Shown: piece after piece, positions 1 to 10,130 of the stretch
Layout of the letters: every line of letters begins with the position of its first letter
Position numbering within the stretch: the first letter of the stretch is position 1
Assembly (NCBI GenBank): GCA_024330185.1
Contig: JANDLV010000037.1
Span: 1-39,072 of the forward strand
Origin: Candidatus Siliceabacter maunaloa
GTDB lineage: Bacteria; Actinomycetota; Thermoleophilia; Solirubrobacterales; Solirubrobacteraceae
DNA: 39,072 nucleotides
Reading direction: 5' to 3'
Translations under genes and position numbers: made by a program
Notes under the pieces: model-generated
What the model was told of the DNA's origin: nothing
The model's input: the letters and a program-made list of their open reading frames with translations, nothing else
The model's database searches: none

Positions 1-42
1 TCAGCCGCAACCCCTGACGTTCACGAGCCTCTCGCACACGAA

Positions 43-94
43 TCGGCATAACGCGAGAGTCGGCATAGTGCACCTTATGCCGACGTCGGCATAA
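43..94. repeat. TCGGCATA repeat array ending in a 20-bp palindrome
   Basis: The octamer TCGGCATA occurs at 43-50, 60-67 and 86-93. The last copy is half of a perfect palindrome, TTATGCCGACGTCGGCATAA, at 75-94. Codons that look like IS256 transposase (His-Lys-Glu-Arg-Asn) begin at 96-99, directly after the palindrome. I infer that the array is the end of another mobile element, lying mostly left of the window, which broke the transposase gene. The element family is not recognised. Confidence 0.6.
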
Positions 95-95
95 C

Positions 96-587
96 CGCCA
101 CAAGGAACGCAACGTGCTCGACTACCTGCCCGAGCGCGACCGCCCGGCGGTCATGCGCCGCCTGCGCGCGGCCTGGAAGCTCGACGACCACGCCACCGCG
201 CGCGAGCGAGCGCCTGATCGCGCTGTCGACGAACTGGAGCACCCCCACCCCGGCGCGGCCGCCTCGCTGCGCGAGGGCCTGGAGGAGACGCTCACCGTGA
301 CCCGCCTCGGGGTGCGCGGCGCGCTGAAGCGCACGCTGGCCTCGACCAACCCGTGCGAGTCGATGATCGAGTGCGTGCGGCGCACCAGCCGCAACGTCAA
401 GCGCTGGCAGTCAGGCGAAATGTGCCTGCGCTGGACGGCCGCCGGGATGCTCGAAGCCGAGCGCCAGTTCCGACGCATCATCGGCCACGCCGACATCGCC
501 AAGCTCGCCAACGCCGTCGAGCGCGACATCGCCCGTCACACCATCACCGACACCCCGGCGCCGGAGGTCGCCGCTTCACCCGTGTGA
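96..587 (+). pseudogene. IS256/Mutator-family transposase, C-terminal remnant
   Basis: This is the last ~160 residues of a Mutator-type (IS256 family) DDE transposase; full-length members have about 400. Homology-like sequence starts around 96, in frame with the GTG at 114, and includes the motif STNPCESMIECVRRTSRN, whose Glu is the third acidic catalytic residue of the family. The tail ERQFRRIIG is also typical. Both upstream catalytic Asp residues are missing, so it cannot be active. Around 205-230 the reading frame spells ERAPDRAVDELEH where the family normally has ERLIAL-x-ELEH; the +1 frame encodes ERLIALS, so two compensating small indels are likely. The left break coincides with the palindrome at 75-94. 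Bases after the stop (about 595-660) look like an IS256-type terminal region, but I cannot define the end. Confidence 0.85.
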
Positions 588-747
588 GATAATGCAAGCA
601 GACCGCCGCCGAAGTTCCACGGCGAACGGGACATCCTCTCCTCGACGTCCCTAGCGGGGCTGAGACTTGCCACAAAGGGCGTTCCCCGTGTAGGGGCGAG
701 CGCGCTGGAGCAAGCCTCCGAGGCGAGCTTTGGCGTGGCCCCGTAGG

Positions 748-770
748 TTCGGTCCGGTGCTTGTGAGAGT
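748..770 (+). repeat. Left inverted repeat of the IS3-type element
   Basis: It contains TTCGGTCC and TGTGAGAGT. The mate at 1989-2011 on the other strand has the same two blocks, with four mismatches between them. Confidence 0.7.
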
Positions 771-808
771 TCTACCCGCCTACGATTGTGGGCGAGGAAG
801 GACGCGCG

Positions 809-1087
809 ATGAAGGCACGCAGGCATACTCCGGAGCAGGTGATCCGCAAGTTGCGGGAGGGCGAGCGGCTGTTGGGGCAGGGCAAGGAGGTCGGCGAGGT
901 CTGTCGGCACTTGGAGATCAGCGAGGCGACGTATCATCGCTGGCAGCGCCAGTTTGGCGGGATGAAGGGCGACGACGTCAAGCGGCTGAAGCAGCTGGAG
1001 CGCGAGAACCAGCGGTTGAAGGCGATCGTGGCCGACCAGGCGCTGGAGAATCGCGCCCTGAAGGAGGTCGCCAAGGGAAACTGGTGA
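809..1087 (+). CDS. IS3-family transposase OrfA (HTH protein)
   Basis: This is a 92-residue OrfA that recognises the element ends. The N-terminal helix-turn-helix (RRHTPEQVIRKLREGERLL, then VCRHLEISEATYHRWQRQF) is followed by a leucine-rich coiled coil (LKQLERENQRLKAIVAD) and the subgroup-typical ending ALKEVAKGNW. I chose the ATG at 809 because GAGGAAGGA lies just upstream and homologues start with Met-Lys-x-Arg-Arg; an in-frame GTG at 788 is less likely. The stop overlaps the orfB start by four bases (GTGA, 1084-1087). OrfAB fusions in this family usually arise by -1 frameshifting, but here orfB has its own GTG, so coupled reinitiation is also possible. Confidence 0.92.
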   Translation: MKARRHTPEQVIRKLREGERLLGQGKEVGEVCRHLEISEATYHRWQRQFGGMKGDDVKRLKQLERENQRLKAIVADQALENRALKEVAKGNW

Positions 1088-1926
1088 GCCCGGCCCGCCG
1101 GCGTCAGGCGGTCGCGATGGTGCGCGACCGCTTGGCGCTGAGCGAGCGCCGGGCGTGTCGGTATGTCGGCCAGCACCGCTCCACCCAGCGGCGGGCGGCC
1201 GTGGTCGTCCACGATGACCAGGCGCTGCGCGCGGAGCTGCGCGGGGTCGCCGCGCAGCGGCCCCGCTGGGGCTACCGTCGCGCGCACTATGAGCTGTGCC
1301 AGCGGGGCTGGAGCGTGAACCGCAAGCGGGTGCAGCGCCTGTGGCGCGAGGAAGGGCTGCGTGTGCCGGCGCGGGCGCGCAAGCGCCGCCGGGCGGCCGG
1401 TCAGCCTGATCGCAGCGCGTTGCGCGCCAGCGGGCCTGATGAGGTGTGGGCGCTGGACTTCCAGGCTGACATGACCGCCGACGGGCGGGCGTTGCGCCTG
1501 GTCAACGTCGTCGACGAGTTCACCCGCGAGGCGCTGGTCATGGACGTGGGGCGCTCTGTCACCGCCGATCAGACCGTGGCCGCGCTGGAGGCGCTAGTCG
1601 CCCAGCGCGGGCGCGCCCCGGTGTTCCTGCGCTGCGACAACGGCCCCGAGCTGACGTCGCATGCGCTGCGCGACTGGTGCAGGTTCGAGCACGCCGAGAC
1701 GGCGTTCATCGAGCCCGGCGCGCCGTGGCAGAACCCGTTCGTGGAGTCCTTCCACTCCCGCGTCAGGGACGAGTTGCTCAACACAGAGCAGTTCGCGTGT
1801 CTGGCCGAGGCCCGCGTCGTCGTCAGCGACTGGCAGGAGGACTACAACACGCGCCGACCGCACTCCGCGCTGGGCATGCGCACCCCGGCCGCCTTCGCCG
1901 CCGACTGCGCCCAGCCGACCGGATGA
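1084..1926 (+). CDS. IS3-family transposase OrfB (DDE integrase core)
   Basis: This 280-residue catalytic subunit of the transposase appears intact. An N-terminal HTH_21-type region (RWGYRRAHYELCQRGWSVNR, KRVQRLWREEGL) precedes the retroviral-integrase fold. The DDE triad is visible: Asp in VWALDFQADMT, Asp in FLRCDNGPEL and Glu in NPFVESFHSRVRDELL. The C-terminal YNTRRPHSALGMRTPAAFA is characteristic. The proposed GTG start at 1084 overlaps the orfA stop; a longer open frame extends upstream to 730 but is only the shadow of orfA. With intact OrfA, OrfB and recognisable ends, the element could still be mobile. Confidence 0.93.
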   Translation: MSPARRRQAVAMVRDRLALSERRACRYVGQHRSTQRRAAVVVHDDQALRAELRGVAAQRPRWGYRRAHYELCQRGWSVNRKRVQRLWREEGLRVPARARKRRRAAGQPDRSALRASGPDEVWALDFQADMTADGRALRLVNVVDEFTREALVMDVGRSVTADQTVAALEALVAQRGRAPVFLRCDNGPELTSHALRDWCRFEHAETAFIEPGAPWQNPFVESFHSRVRDELLNTEQFACLAEARVVVSDWQEDYNTRRPHSALGMRTPAAFAADCAQPTG

Positions 1927-1988
1927 CCGCCGGGGCCGTCACCGCGACGCGCGGACGGATCGCCCCGCCGCTCGGTCCTACACACTCG

Positions 1989-2011
1989 ACTCTCACAGTC
2001 AGTGGACCGAA
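1989..2011 (-). repeat. Right inverted repeat of the IS3-type element
   Basis: Read on the minus strand it begins TTCGGTCC and ends TGTGAGAGT, mirroring 748-770. Confidence 0.7.
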
Positions 2012-2310
2012 GAACGGGGTCCTTCCAGCTTCAAGGCTGCGAAAGGTCCGATCAACATCTCGCGCAAGCACTTGCCGGGGGCAGGCGGTAGGTACAACAA
2101 GTTCGGGAAGCGCGTCGATGTCGACAGCGTCGTTCGAGAGGCGCTGCGGTCTCCGAGCGCGAAGTTCCGGCCAAACCCTGCGGGTGGATACCGAGTCGAC
2201 ACGAACCTCGGTCGCTCGATCGGGGAGGCGGTCGCTCGACAGTGCGGACGATCGTGTCGCCCGACGGAAGGGTCATCACCGCGTTCCCCTATGGACCGAA
2301 GGCTCCATGA
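1998..2310 (+). pseudogene. Polymorphic-toxin C-terminal domain fragment (BECR-type RNase-like), 5' lost, frameshifted
   Basis: Directly after the IS3 end an open frame reads ...GPINISRKHLPGAGG, RVDVDSVVREALRSPSAKF, GGYRVDTNLGRSIG. After one frame change near 2219-2226 it continues GGRSTVRTIVSPDGRVITAF and ends PYGPKAP at TGA 2308-2310. The run CGGGGAG at the join suggests a one-G insertion; removing it gives one continuous domain. The pattern (basic entry, NLGR, TVRTIVxxDGxVITAFP ending) is like C-terminal toxin domains of secreted polymorphic toxins of the Barnase-EndoU-ColicinE5/D-RelE (BECR) RNase fold. That family assignment is by eye. The N-terminal delivery part is missing because the IS sits there. 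The stop overlaps the immunity-type gene by ATGA. Confidence 0.6.
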
Positions 2311-2762
2311 ACGCTTCGTTGGGGTTTCGCTTCACGGGCTTGCATCCCGATGTGCCGGAGCTTTGTGGCGACCTTGACTGGTTAATGCGTTTCGTCGCTT
2401 CCCAGTTCGAGGTTCGGGTTGGCGAAGACCTCTTGTACGACGAGGTTGAGTTTCCGGTGCTAGAACTCGCCCATGTTCTCGACCTGTGGGTAAGGCGGGA
2501 CATGACTGGACGGAGTGGGCTTGACTACGAGGCGACCGGCAGCGAAGGCAGCATGCTTCGCTTTACGTACGACGAAGACGACTGGCTGGTGGACTCCGAC
2601 CATCGGCCGGGCACCGCGTCAGCTCCAATGCGGATCACGGAACGAGCGATCCGTATCGGCATCGATTCGTTCATCGCCGCCTTGTCGCACGAGGTCCGAC
2701 GAAACTACGGCTACGAGGTTGAGTCTCTGCTTGAACGTCTTCGTGCCGCGGCGTCTCATTAG
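2307..2762 (+). CDS. Putative immunity protein for the adjacent toxin fragment
   Basis: This is a 151-residue acidic cytosolic protein with no signal peptide or membrane segment. It starts at ATG 2307, overlapping the toxin stop by four bases (ATGA), the usual toxin-immunity linkage. Visible blocks are FRFTGLHPDVPELCGDLDWL, DEVEFPVLELAHVLDLWVRR, EGSMLRFTYDEDDWLVDSD and a helical C-terminus (IGIDSFIAALSHEVRRNYGY). The layout (alternating strands, a DEDD-type acidic patch, then a long helix) resembles a group of small actinobacterial proteins that I recall as DUF7878, found near toxin tips, but I cannot verify this. Codon use is less GC-extreme than in the housekeeping genes, suggesting transfer. 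It may now be an orphan antidote, since the toxin is broken. Confidence 0.7.
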   Translation: MNASLGFRFTGLHPDVPELCGDLDWLMRFVASQFEVRVGEDLLYDEVEFPVLELAHVLDLWVRRDMTGRSGLDYEATGSEGSMLRFTYDEDDWLVDSDHRPGTASAPMRITERAIRIGIDSFIAALSHEVRRNYGYEVESLLERLRAAASH

Positions 2763-3218
2763 CGCGCTCGGCGTTTCGTGTCTCACGACTCTTCTGCTCG
2801 TGGCGTCGCACCGACATCGGCCACCTACGGCTTGCACGAGACGGCCGCCGCGAAGTGATGAGCCGGGGGGTGGGTTTCACGAAGACCGGGTTAGTTCGGT
2901 GTGATGATTATCTATGGGAAGGAGCCAGCGCAGCCGGGCCGGTGAAGCTTGCGAGGCTGCGAGGTGCTCGGGAGGGAGCGCTCATGCGCGAACTAGTCCA
3001 GGGTCCGCACGGTAAGGCGGCGATCTCCTCGAGCACCTCTTCGCAGAAGTGCTCGTAGATCTCACGAGCCTCGGCGACGTGGCGCTCACGGTTCTCGCGG
3101 ACGCGCTTGATGATGATCTCTGTGGCTCCTCTCTATGGCGAACCACCACGGTCGCGGAGGATCCGCGCACCGCGTCCCCGGGGGTGTGGTCGAGCGCCGC
3201 GTGGGTAGCGTCAGGCGG
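2763..3218. other. Intergenic stretch between toxin-immunity debris and treZ
   Basis: No complete gene is visible here. The sequence is mixed in composition and looks like rearrangement debris: a small plus-strand frame from ATG 2983 behind a good GGGAGGGAG site ends after 24 codons, and a protein-like frame with no start runs on the minus strand at 3019-3132. No confident promoter for the tre operon was found; TTATCTA near 2909 is the only -10-like string I noticed, and it has no -35 partner. Confidence 0.5.
3019..3132 (-). pseudogene. Orphan protein-like fragment (amphipathic helix), no start codon
   Basis: Read leftward from 3132, after a TAG at 3133-3135, the frame gives EIIIKRVRENRERHVAEARE followed by IYEHFCEEVLEEIAA, a clean amphipathic helix unlike the usual Arg/Pro-rich antisense noise of this genome. 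There is no ATG, GTG or TTG between the stop and this segment. A GAGAGGAG string sits 8 bases before the first ATC codon, as if a start codon had been mutated. Past Ala-Ala the frame loses protein character, so the 3' part is also lost. I do not recognise the family. It may be the remnant of a small host gene broken by the neighbouring mobile elements. Confidence 0.35.
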
Positions 3219-4940
3219 GTGCCGGTCGAGATACTTCCTTGGGAGCGCCCGCTGGGGGCGCACCCGCTGGGCGACGGCCGCGCGCGCTTCCGGGTGTGGG
3301 CGCCCCGCGCGGAGGACGTGCGCCTGCGGCTGCGTGGCGAGGAGCTGGCGCTGGAGGACGAGGGCCACGGGGTGCTCGGCGTGACGGCGCCGGCCGGGCA
3401 CGGCGACGACTACGCCTATGTCCTGGACGGCGGCGACGCCCTTCCCGACCCGTGCTCGCGCTGGCAGCCCGAGGGGCTGCGCGGCCCCTCGCGGATGGTG
3501 GACCCGGCGCGGTTCACGTGGACCGACGCGGGCTGGCGCGGCGTCCCCCTGGCCGAGCTGGTGCTATACGAGCTGCACGTGGGGACGTTCAGCGAGGAGG
3601 GCACGTTCGGGGGCGCCATCCCCCACCTGCGCGCCCTGCGCGAGCTGGGAGTGACCGCCATCGAGCTGATGCCCGTGGCCGCTATGCCCGGCGAGCGCGG
3701 TTGGGGCTACGACGGCGTCTACCACTGGGCGGTGCACGAGCCCTACGGGGGGCCGGAGGGCCTTGCCGCGCTGGTCGACGCCGCGCATGCCGAGGGCCTG
3801 GGCGTGTTCCTCGACGTCGTCTACAACCACGTCGGCGCCTCGGGTGACCAGGCGCTGACCGCCTTTGGGCCCTACTTCACCGACCGCTACGCCACGCCCT
3901 GGGGCGAGGCGATCAACTTCGACGGGGAGGGCTCGGAGCCCGTGCGCGAGTGGGTGCTGCAGGGCGCGGAGGGCCTGGTGCGCGACTACCACCTCGACGG
4001 TCTGCGCCTGGACGCCATCCACGCGATCTACGACTCCGGTGCCCGGCCGCTGCTCCAAGAGCTGGGCCGCCGCGTGCGCCAGGCGCGGCCCGGCGCGCTG
4101 GTCATCGCCGAGTCGGGGCTCAACGACCCGATGGTCATCAGGCCCGCCGAGGTCGGCGGCCTGGGCCTGGACGCCGCCTGGGCCGACGACTTCCACCACG
4201 CGCTGCGCACGCTGCTCACCGACGAGCGCGAGGGCTACTACGCCGAGTTCGGCGACATCGCAGACCTGGGCAAGGCGCTGCCTCGTCCCCATGTGCACGA
4301 CGGAACCTTCTCGACCTTCCGCGAGCGTCGCCACGGCGCGTCCGCCGACGACCGCCCGGTGGAGCAGTTCGTGGTCTTCGCCCAGAACCACGACCAGGTG
4401 GGCAACCGCGCCTTCGGCGACCGCCTGCCCCCGGCCACCCGGCGCCTGGCCGCCTTCGCCACCCTGCTCAGCCCGTTCACCCCCATGCTCTTCATGGGCG
4501 AGGAGTACGGCGAGCCCAACCCGTTCCTGTTCTTCGCCGACCACATCGACGAGGAGATCGTGGTGGCCACCCGTGAGGGCCGCCGCCGCGAGTTCGCGTC
4601 GTTCGCCGCCTTCGCGGGCGAGGAGGTGCCCGACCCCATGGCCTTGGAGACGTTCGAGCGCTCGAAGCTCTCCCGCGAGGAGGAACCGGGGCTCCGGGAG
4701 CTGTACCGGCGGCTGCTGACCCTGCGTCGCGAGCTGCGCGGCCACGAGGTCGAGGACATCGCGGCGCACGGGGCGCGCGGCCTGGTGGCCAGGCGCGGCG
4801 CACACACCCTGGTCATGAACTTCGGCGACCGCCCGCTCGACCTCCCGGAGGGCGAGGTCGTCCTCTCGACCCACGCCGTCGACGGCGGCGCCCTCCCCTC
4901 GCTCGCGGGTGCGGTCCTCTACTCATGGAGGCAGGTGTAG
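3219..4940 (+). CDS. treZ: Malto-oligosyltrehalose trehalohydrolase TreZ
   Basis: TreZ hydrolyses the alpha-1,4 bond next to the trehalosyl end of maltooligosyl-trehalose, releasing trehalose in the cytosol (GH13). The N-terminal early-set domain (FRVWAPRAEDVRLRL) leads into the barrel. Motifs seen: ELHVGTFSEEGTF, VTAIELMPVAAMPG, FLDVVYNHVG, DGLRLDAIHAIYD (nucleophile Asp, about residue 265), VIAESGLNDP (acid Glu, about 297) and VFAQNHDQVGNRAFGD (third Asp, about 391). I place the start at GTG 3219 (Val-Pro-Val-Glu-Ile), giving 573 residues, normal for TreZ. An in-frame GTG at 3201 and ATG at 3135 exist but add a non-family tail, and no strong ribosome site decides between them. glgX/treX follows 46 bases downstream. 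Confidence 0.93.
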   Translation: MPVEILPWERPLGAHPLGDGRARFRVWAPRAEDVRLRLRGEELALEDEGHGVLGVTAPAGHGDDYAYVLDGGDALPDPCSRWQPEGLRGPSRMVDPARFTWTDAGWRGVPLAELVLYELHVGTFSEEGTFGGAIPHLRALRELGVTAIELMPVAAMPGERGWGYDGVYHWAVHEPYGGPEGLAALVDAAHAEGLGVFLDVVYNHVGASGDQALTAFGPYFTDRYATPWGEAINFDGEGSEPVREWVLQGAEGLVRDYHLDGLRLDAIHAIYDSGARPLLQELGRRVRQARPGALVIAESGLNDPMVIRPAEVGGLGLDAAWADDFHHALRTLLTDEREGYYAEFGDIADLGKALPRPHVHDGTFSTFRERRHGASADDRPVEQFVVFAQNHDQVGNRAFGDRLPPATRRLAAFATLLSPFTPMLFMGEEYGEPNPFLFFADHIDEEIVVATREGRRREFASFAAFAGEEVPDPMALETFERSKLSREEEPGLRELYRRLLTLRRELRGHEVEDIAAHGARGLVARRGAHTLVMNFGDRPLDLPEGEVVLSTHAVDGGALPSLAGAVLYSWRQV

Positions 4941-4986
4941 GCGCGGCGGAGGTGTAGCGCCGGGTGGCCTCGGGCAAGCTCGCCCG

Positions 4987-7136
<2,150 letters not shown>

Positions 7137-7140
<4 letters not shown>

Positions 7141-9158
7141 GGGCGCCGCTGCGTGCCACCTACCGCCTGCAGCTCGGCCCCGGGCTGGACTTCGCCGCCG
7201 TCGGCGCGCTGGTGCCCTATCTGCGCGACCTGGGCATCAGTCACCTGTATCTCTCCCCGGTCTTCGCGGCGCGCGAGGGCTCGACGCACGGTTACGACAT
7301 CGTGAACCCGCGGCAGGTCAACGACGACCTGGGCGGCGAGAAGAGTCTGCGCACGCTCGCGAGCCAGGGCCTCGGCCTCGTCCTGGACATCGTGCCCAAC
7401 CACATGGCCACCGACGACGCCAACCCGTTCTGGGCCGACGAGGAGACGCGGGCGCGGTTCTTCGACATCGACCCGATCACCGGCCGACACCGGCGCTTCT
7501 TCGACATCGACCACCTGGCCGGGGTGCGCCAGGAGGACCCCGAGGTCTTCGCCGCGACGCACGAGCTGATCCTGCGCCTGCTGCGCGAGGGCGTGGTGGA
7601 CGGCGTGCGGGTCGACCATCCAGACGGGCTGGCCGACCCGGCCGGCTACCTGGCGCGTCTGGCCGAGGGCGGCGCGCGCCACGTGTGGGTGGAGAAGATC
7701 CTGAATACGACCCACCCACCCGAGCCGCTGCGCGACTGGCCCGTGGAGGGCACGACGGGCTACGAGTTCTGCGTCGACGTGCAGGCGCTGTTCGTCGACC
7801 CGGCCGGCGAGGCGGCGTTGGCCGCGGCCCACCGCGAGCTGACCGGCGAGACACGCTCGTTCGCCGAGGTGGCCTTCGCGGCCAAGCTCGAGCAGGCCCG
7901 GACCACGTTCGCCGGGGAGGTCGAGCGCCTGCGCCGCGAAGCCGGCGTGGACGAGGGGCTCGACCTGGAGCGCGCGCTGGCGGGCATGGACGTCTACCGC
8001 TCCTACGTCTGGCCGCCGCGCGGGGAGATCGAGCCGGCCGACCGCGAGGCGCTGGCCGGCCTGGACCAGGCGCTGGTCGACAACGAGGCGTTCATCACGC
8101 GCTTCCAGCAGACCACGCCGCCGGTGATGGCCAAGGGCGTGGAGGACACCGCCTTCTACCGCTGGACGCGGCTGCTCGCCCTCAACGAGGTCGGCGGCGA
8201 CCCGGGCCGCTGGAGCATGGCGGTCGAAGCGTTCCACGAAGGCAACCTCGAGCGCGCGCGGCGCTTCCCGCGTGGGCTGCTGGTGACCCAGACCCACGAC
8301 ACCAAGCGCTCGGGCGACACCCGGGCGCGCATCGGCGCGCTTAGCGGCATGGCCTCCGACTGGGCCGTGGCGGTGCGCCAGTGGCGCGAGATCAACGCGC
8401 CGCTGCGCACGTCGTCCAGCGCGCCAACGCCCGACGAGGAGTACCTCCTCTACCAGACCCTCGTGGGCACGTGGCCCATCTCGGCCCAGCGGCTGGCCGG
8501 CTACCTGGAGAAGGCCGTGCGCGAGGCCAAGGTCGACTCCAACTGGATGTCGCCCGACACCGAGCACGAGGCCGCCGTACAGCACTTCGCTGCCGCTGTC
8601 ATCGAGCACGGCCCGTTCCTGTACGCCTTCGAGGGCTTCACGGCCCGCGTGGCCGAGGCCGGCGAGCGCTCGGCGCTGGGCCAGCTCCTGCTCAAGCTCA
8701 CCTCACCGGGCATCCCCGACGTCTACCAGGGCGACGAGCTGTGGGCCCTGGCCCTCGTGGATCCCGACAACCGGCGCGAGGTCGACTGGGAGCACCGCCG
8801 TGCGCTGCTGGACGAGCTGCGCGCCGGTGCCCAGCCCACCCGCGAGACCGCCAAGCTGCACCTCATCTGGCGCGCGCTCGAGCTGCGCGCGCGGCGCCCC
8901 GAGGCCTTCGCGGGCGCCTACGTGCCGATCCCGGCCGGCGACGACGTCTGCGCGTTCCTGCGCGACGACGAAGTGCTGGTCGCGGTGGCCGTGCGCGACG
9001 GCGCGGTCGGAGGCGCCTGGGAGCCCCCGCCCGCCGCCGACGGGCGCTGGCGCGACGTACTCACCGGCGCCGAGCACGAGCTGCCCGGCCGCGCCACCCT
9101 CCCCGGCGTGCTGGGCCCCAGCGGGCGGGCGCTGCTGGAGCGGGTTGGCTACTCGTAG
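7137..9158 (+). CDS. treY: Maltooligosyl-trehalose synthase TreY
   Basis: TreY isomerises the reducing-end alpha-1,4 bond of maltodextrins to alpha,alpha-1,1, making the substrate of TreZ. The product has 673 residues from GTG 7137, overlapping the glgX stop by four bases. The start fits the family N-terminus (Arg-Ala-Pro-Leu then ATYRLQL). Motifs: LGISHLYLSPVFAAREGSTH, LVLDIVPNHMA, GVRVDHPDGLADP (nucleophile Asp, about 159), VEKILN (Glu, about 186), TTPPVMAKGVEDTAFYRW (TreY hallmark), TQTHDTKRSGDTRARI (Asp, about 388) and TSPGIPDVYQGDELW. It is the last gene of the treZ-glgX-treY unit. Its 3' end overlaps the convergent lipoprotein gene by 10 bases, leaving no room for a normal terminator. 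Confidence 0.96.
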
Positions 9159-10075
9159 GTACGCAGCACCGCGGTGGCGGCCTCGTCGCCGCCCGGGCCG
9201 CCCGCCTCCTCGAAGGGCATGACGAAGACGTTGCCGTTGGTGTCGAGGTCCTCGACGGTGTTCTCGGGGATGTCGAAGGTCACCGTGCCGGTGCGCTCCT
9301 CGTCCGGCTCGATCGCGGTCGTGCCGACCGCGTCGCTGAAGTATCGGTCGCCACCGACCTCGAGCTCCACCTGGCGACCCGGGTCGAACTCGACGGGCTC
9401 CTCCAGACGGTTACCCACCCGTAGGGTCAGCAGCACGAAGACGCCGCCGGCGCGGCGACTGGCCCGGCCGTCCTCACCCTCACGACCCAGGGAGCGCCGG
9501 ATCTCCACGTCCTCCAACGTGACCTCCATCCCCGACGTGGTCGCCGTGCTGCCCCGGTCGGCCACCGTGACGCGCCGGCCATCCGCGGCGACGCAGGTGC
9601 CCTCCTCCCCCTCGTCGACGTTGATGCCCTGGGCGTCGCAGTCGAAGGGCTCCCCGGCGCCGCCCGGGGGCGACTCATCGCCCTCCACGCCCGTGGCGAC
9701 GGCCAGGCGCCGCACCGTCGCCGAGGAGGCGCAGCCACGGTCCAGCAGCTCGAGTGCCTCGCGTACGGCGTCCTGCGCCGTTGCGCGATCGTCCACCAGG
9801 TAGAAGGCCCGGATCAGGTCGTCGACCATGATCTCCGTGGCCGCCGGCGTCTGCTCCTCCTCCTCGAGCATCGGCCCGGTCAGGCACGCCTCGCTGAGCT
9901 GCTCGCCGACCGCGCGCAGGCCGTCGGCGGGCGACTCGCTCTCCGCCGCCTCGGGCGCCGGCCCCGGACCGGTGACCACCTGGGGCTCGCCTGCGCCACA
10001 CGCCCCTAACGCAAGGCTCGCCAGTCCGACCGCTGCGGTCGACGTCCACCGTCCCGTGCTCGCTTCGCCTCGCAA
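9149..10075 (-). CDS. Secreted lipoprotein with a DUF4352-like domain
   Basis: This 308-residue predicted lipoprotein begins with TTG 10075, the only usable start in frame. A basic N-terminus (RWTST), a hydrophobic stretch (AAVGLASLAL) and the lipobox LGAC point to lipidation at the Cys. A Pro/Glu-rich linker follows, then a helical region with Cys residues (EACL, DRGCASSA, FDCDAQG, GTCVA) that could form disulphides. The C-terminal part is an immunoglobulin-like beta domain (MEVTLEDVEIRRSLG, GGVFVLLTLRVGNRLEEPV, RTGTVTFDIPENTV) typical of DUF4352/TRF2-like exported domains. The role is unknown. It lies 55 bases after murB on the same strand and could be the tail of the dcw transcript. It converges with treY. 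Confidence 0.8.
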   Translation of the reverse strand: MRGEASTGRWTSTAAVGLASLALGACGAGEPQVVTGPGPAPEAAESESPADGLRAVGEQLSEACLTGPMLEEEEQTPAATEIMVDDLIRAFYLVDDRATAQDAVREALELLDRGCASSATVRRLAVATGVEGDESPPGGAGEPFDCDAQGINVDEGEEGTCVAADGRRVTVADRGSTATTSGMEVTLEDVEIRRSLGREGEDGRASRRAGGVFVLLTLRVGNRLEEPVEFDPGRQVELEVGGDRYFSDAVGTTAIEPDEERTGTVTFDIPENTVEDLDTNGNVFVMPFEEAGGPGGDEAATAVLRTYE

Positions 10076-10130
10076 GGTGGCCGGAGGCTATCGGCCGGGC
10101 GACCGGCGCGCACCCATCAAGCGCCTCCGA

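Larger units (their letters stand above)
748..2011 (+). mobile_element. IS3-family insertion sequence (IS407/IS51-like), complete
   Basis: Two overlapping genes (orfA HTH, orfB DDE integrase) are bounded by imperfect inverted repeats at 748-770 and 1989-2011, which agree at 19 of 23 positions. The inner conserved block TGTGAGAGT (762-770) pairs with ACTCTCACA (1989-1997), and the outer block TTCGGTCC pairs with GGACCGAA. If the element begins at TG and ends at CA, as IS3 members do, it is 762-1997 (1236 bp). I see no clear target duplication at either candidate boundary. The right end lies inside a toxin gene, whose 5' part is gone. Confidence 0.8.

Noticed and set aside
2276-2503. Minus-strand frames across the immunity-type gene
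   Set aside because: Arg/Ser-rich shadows; the plus-strand frame has the overlap with the toxin stop and balanced composition.
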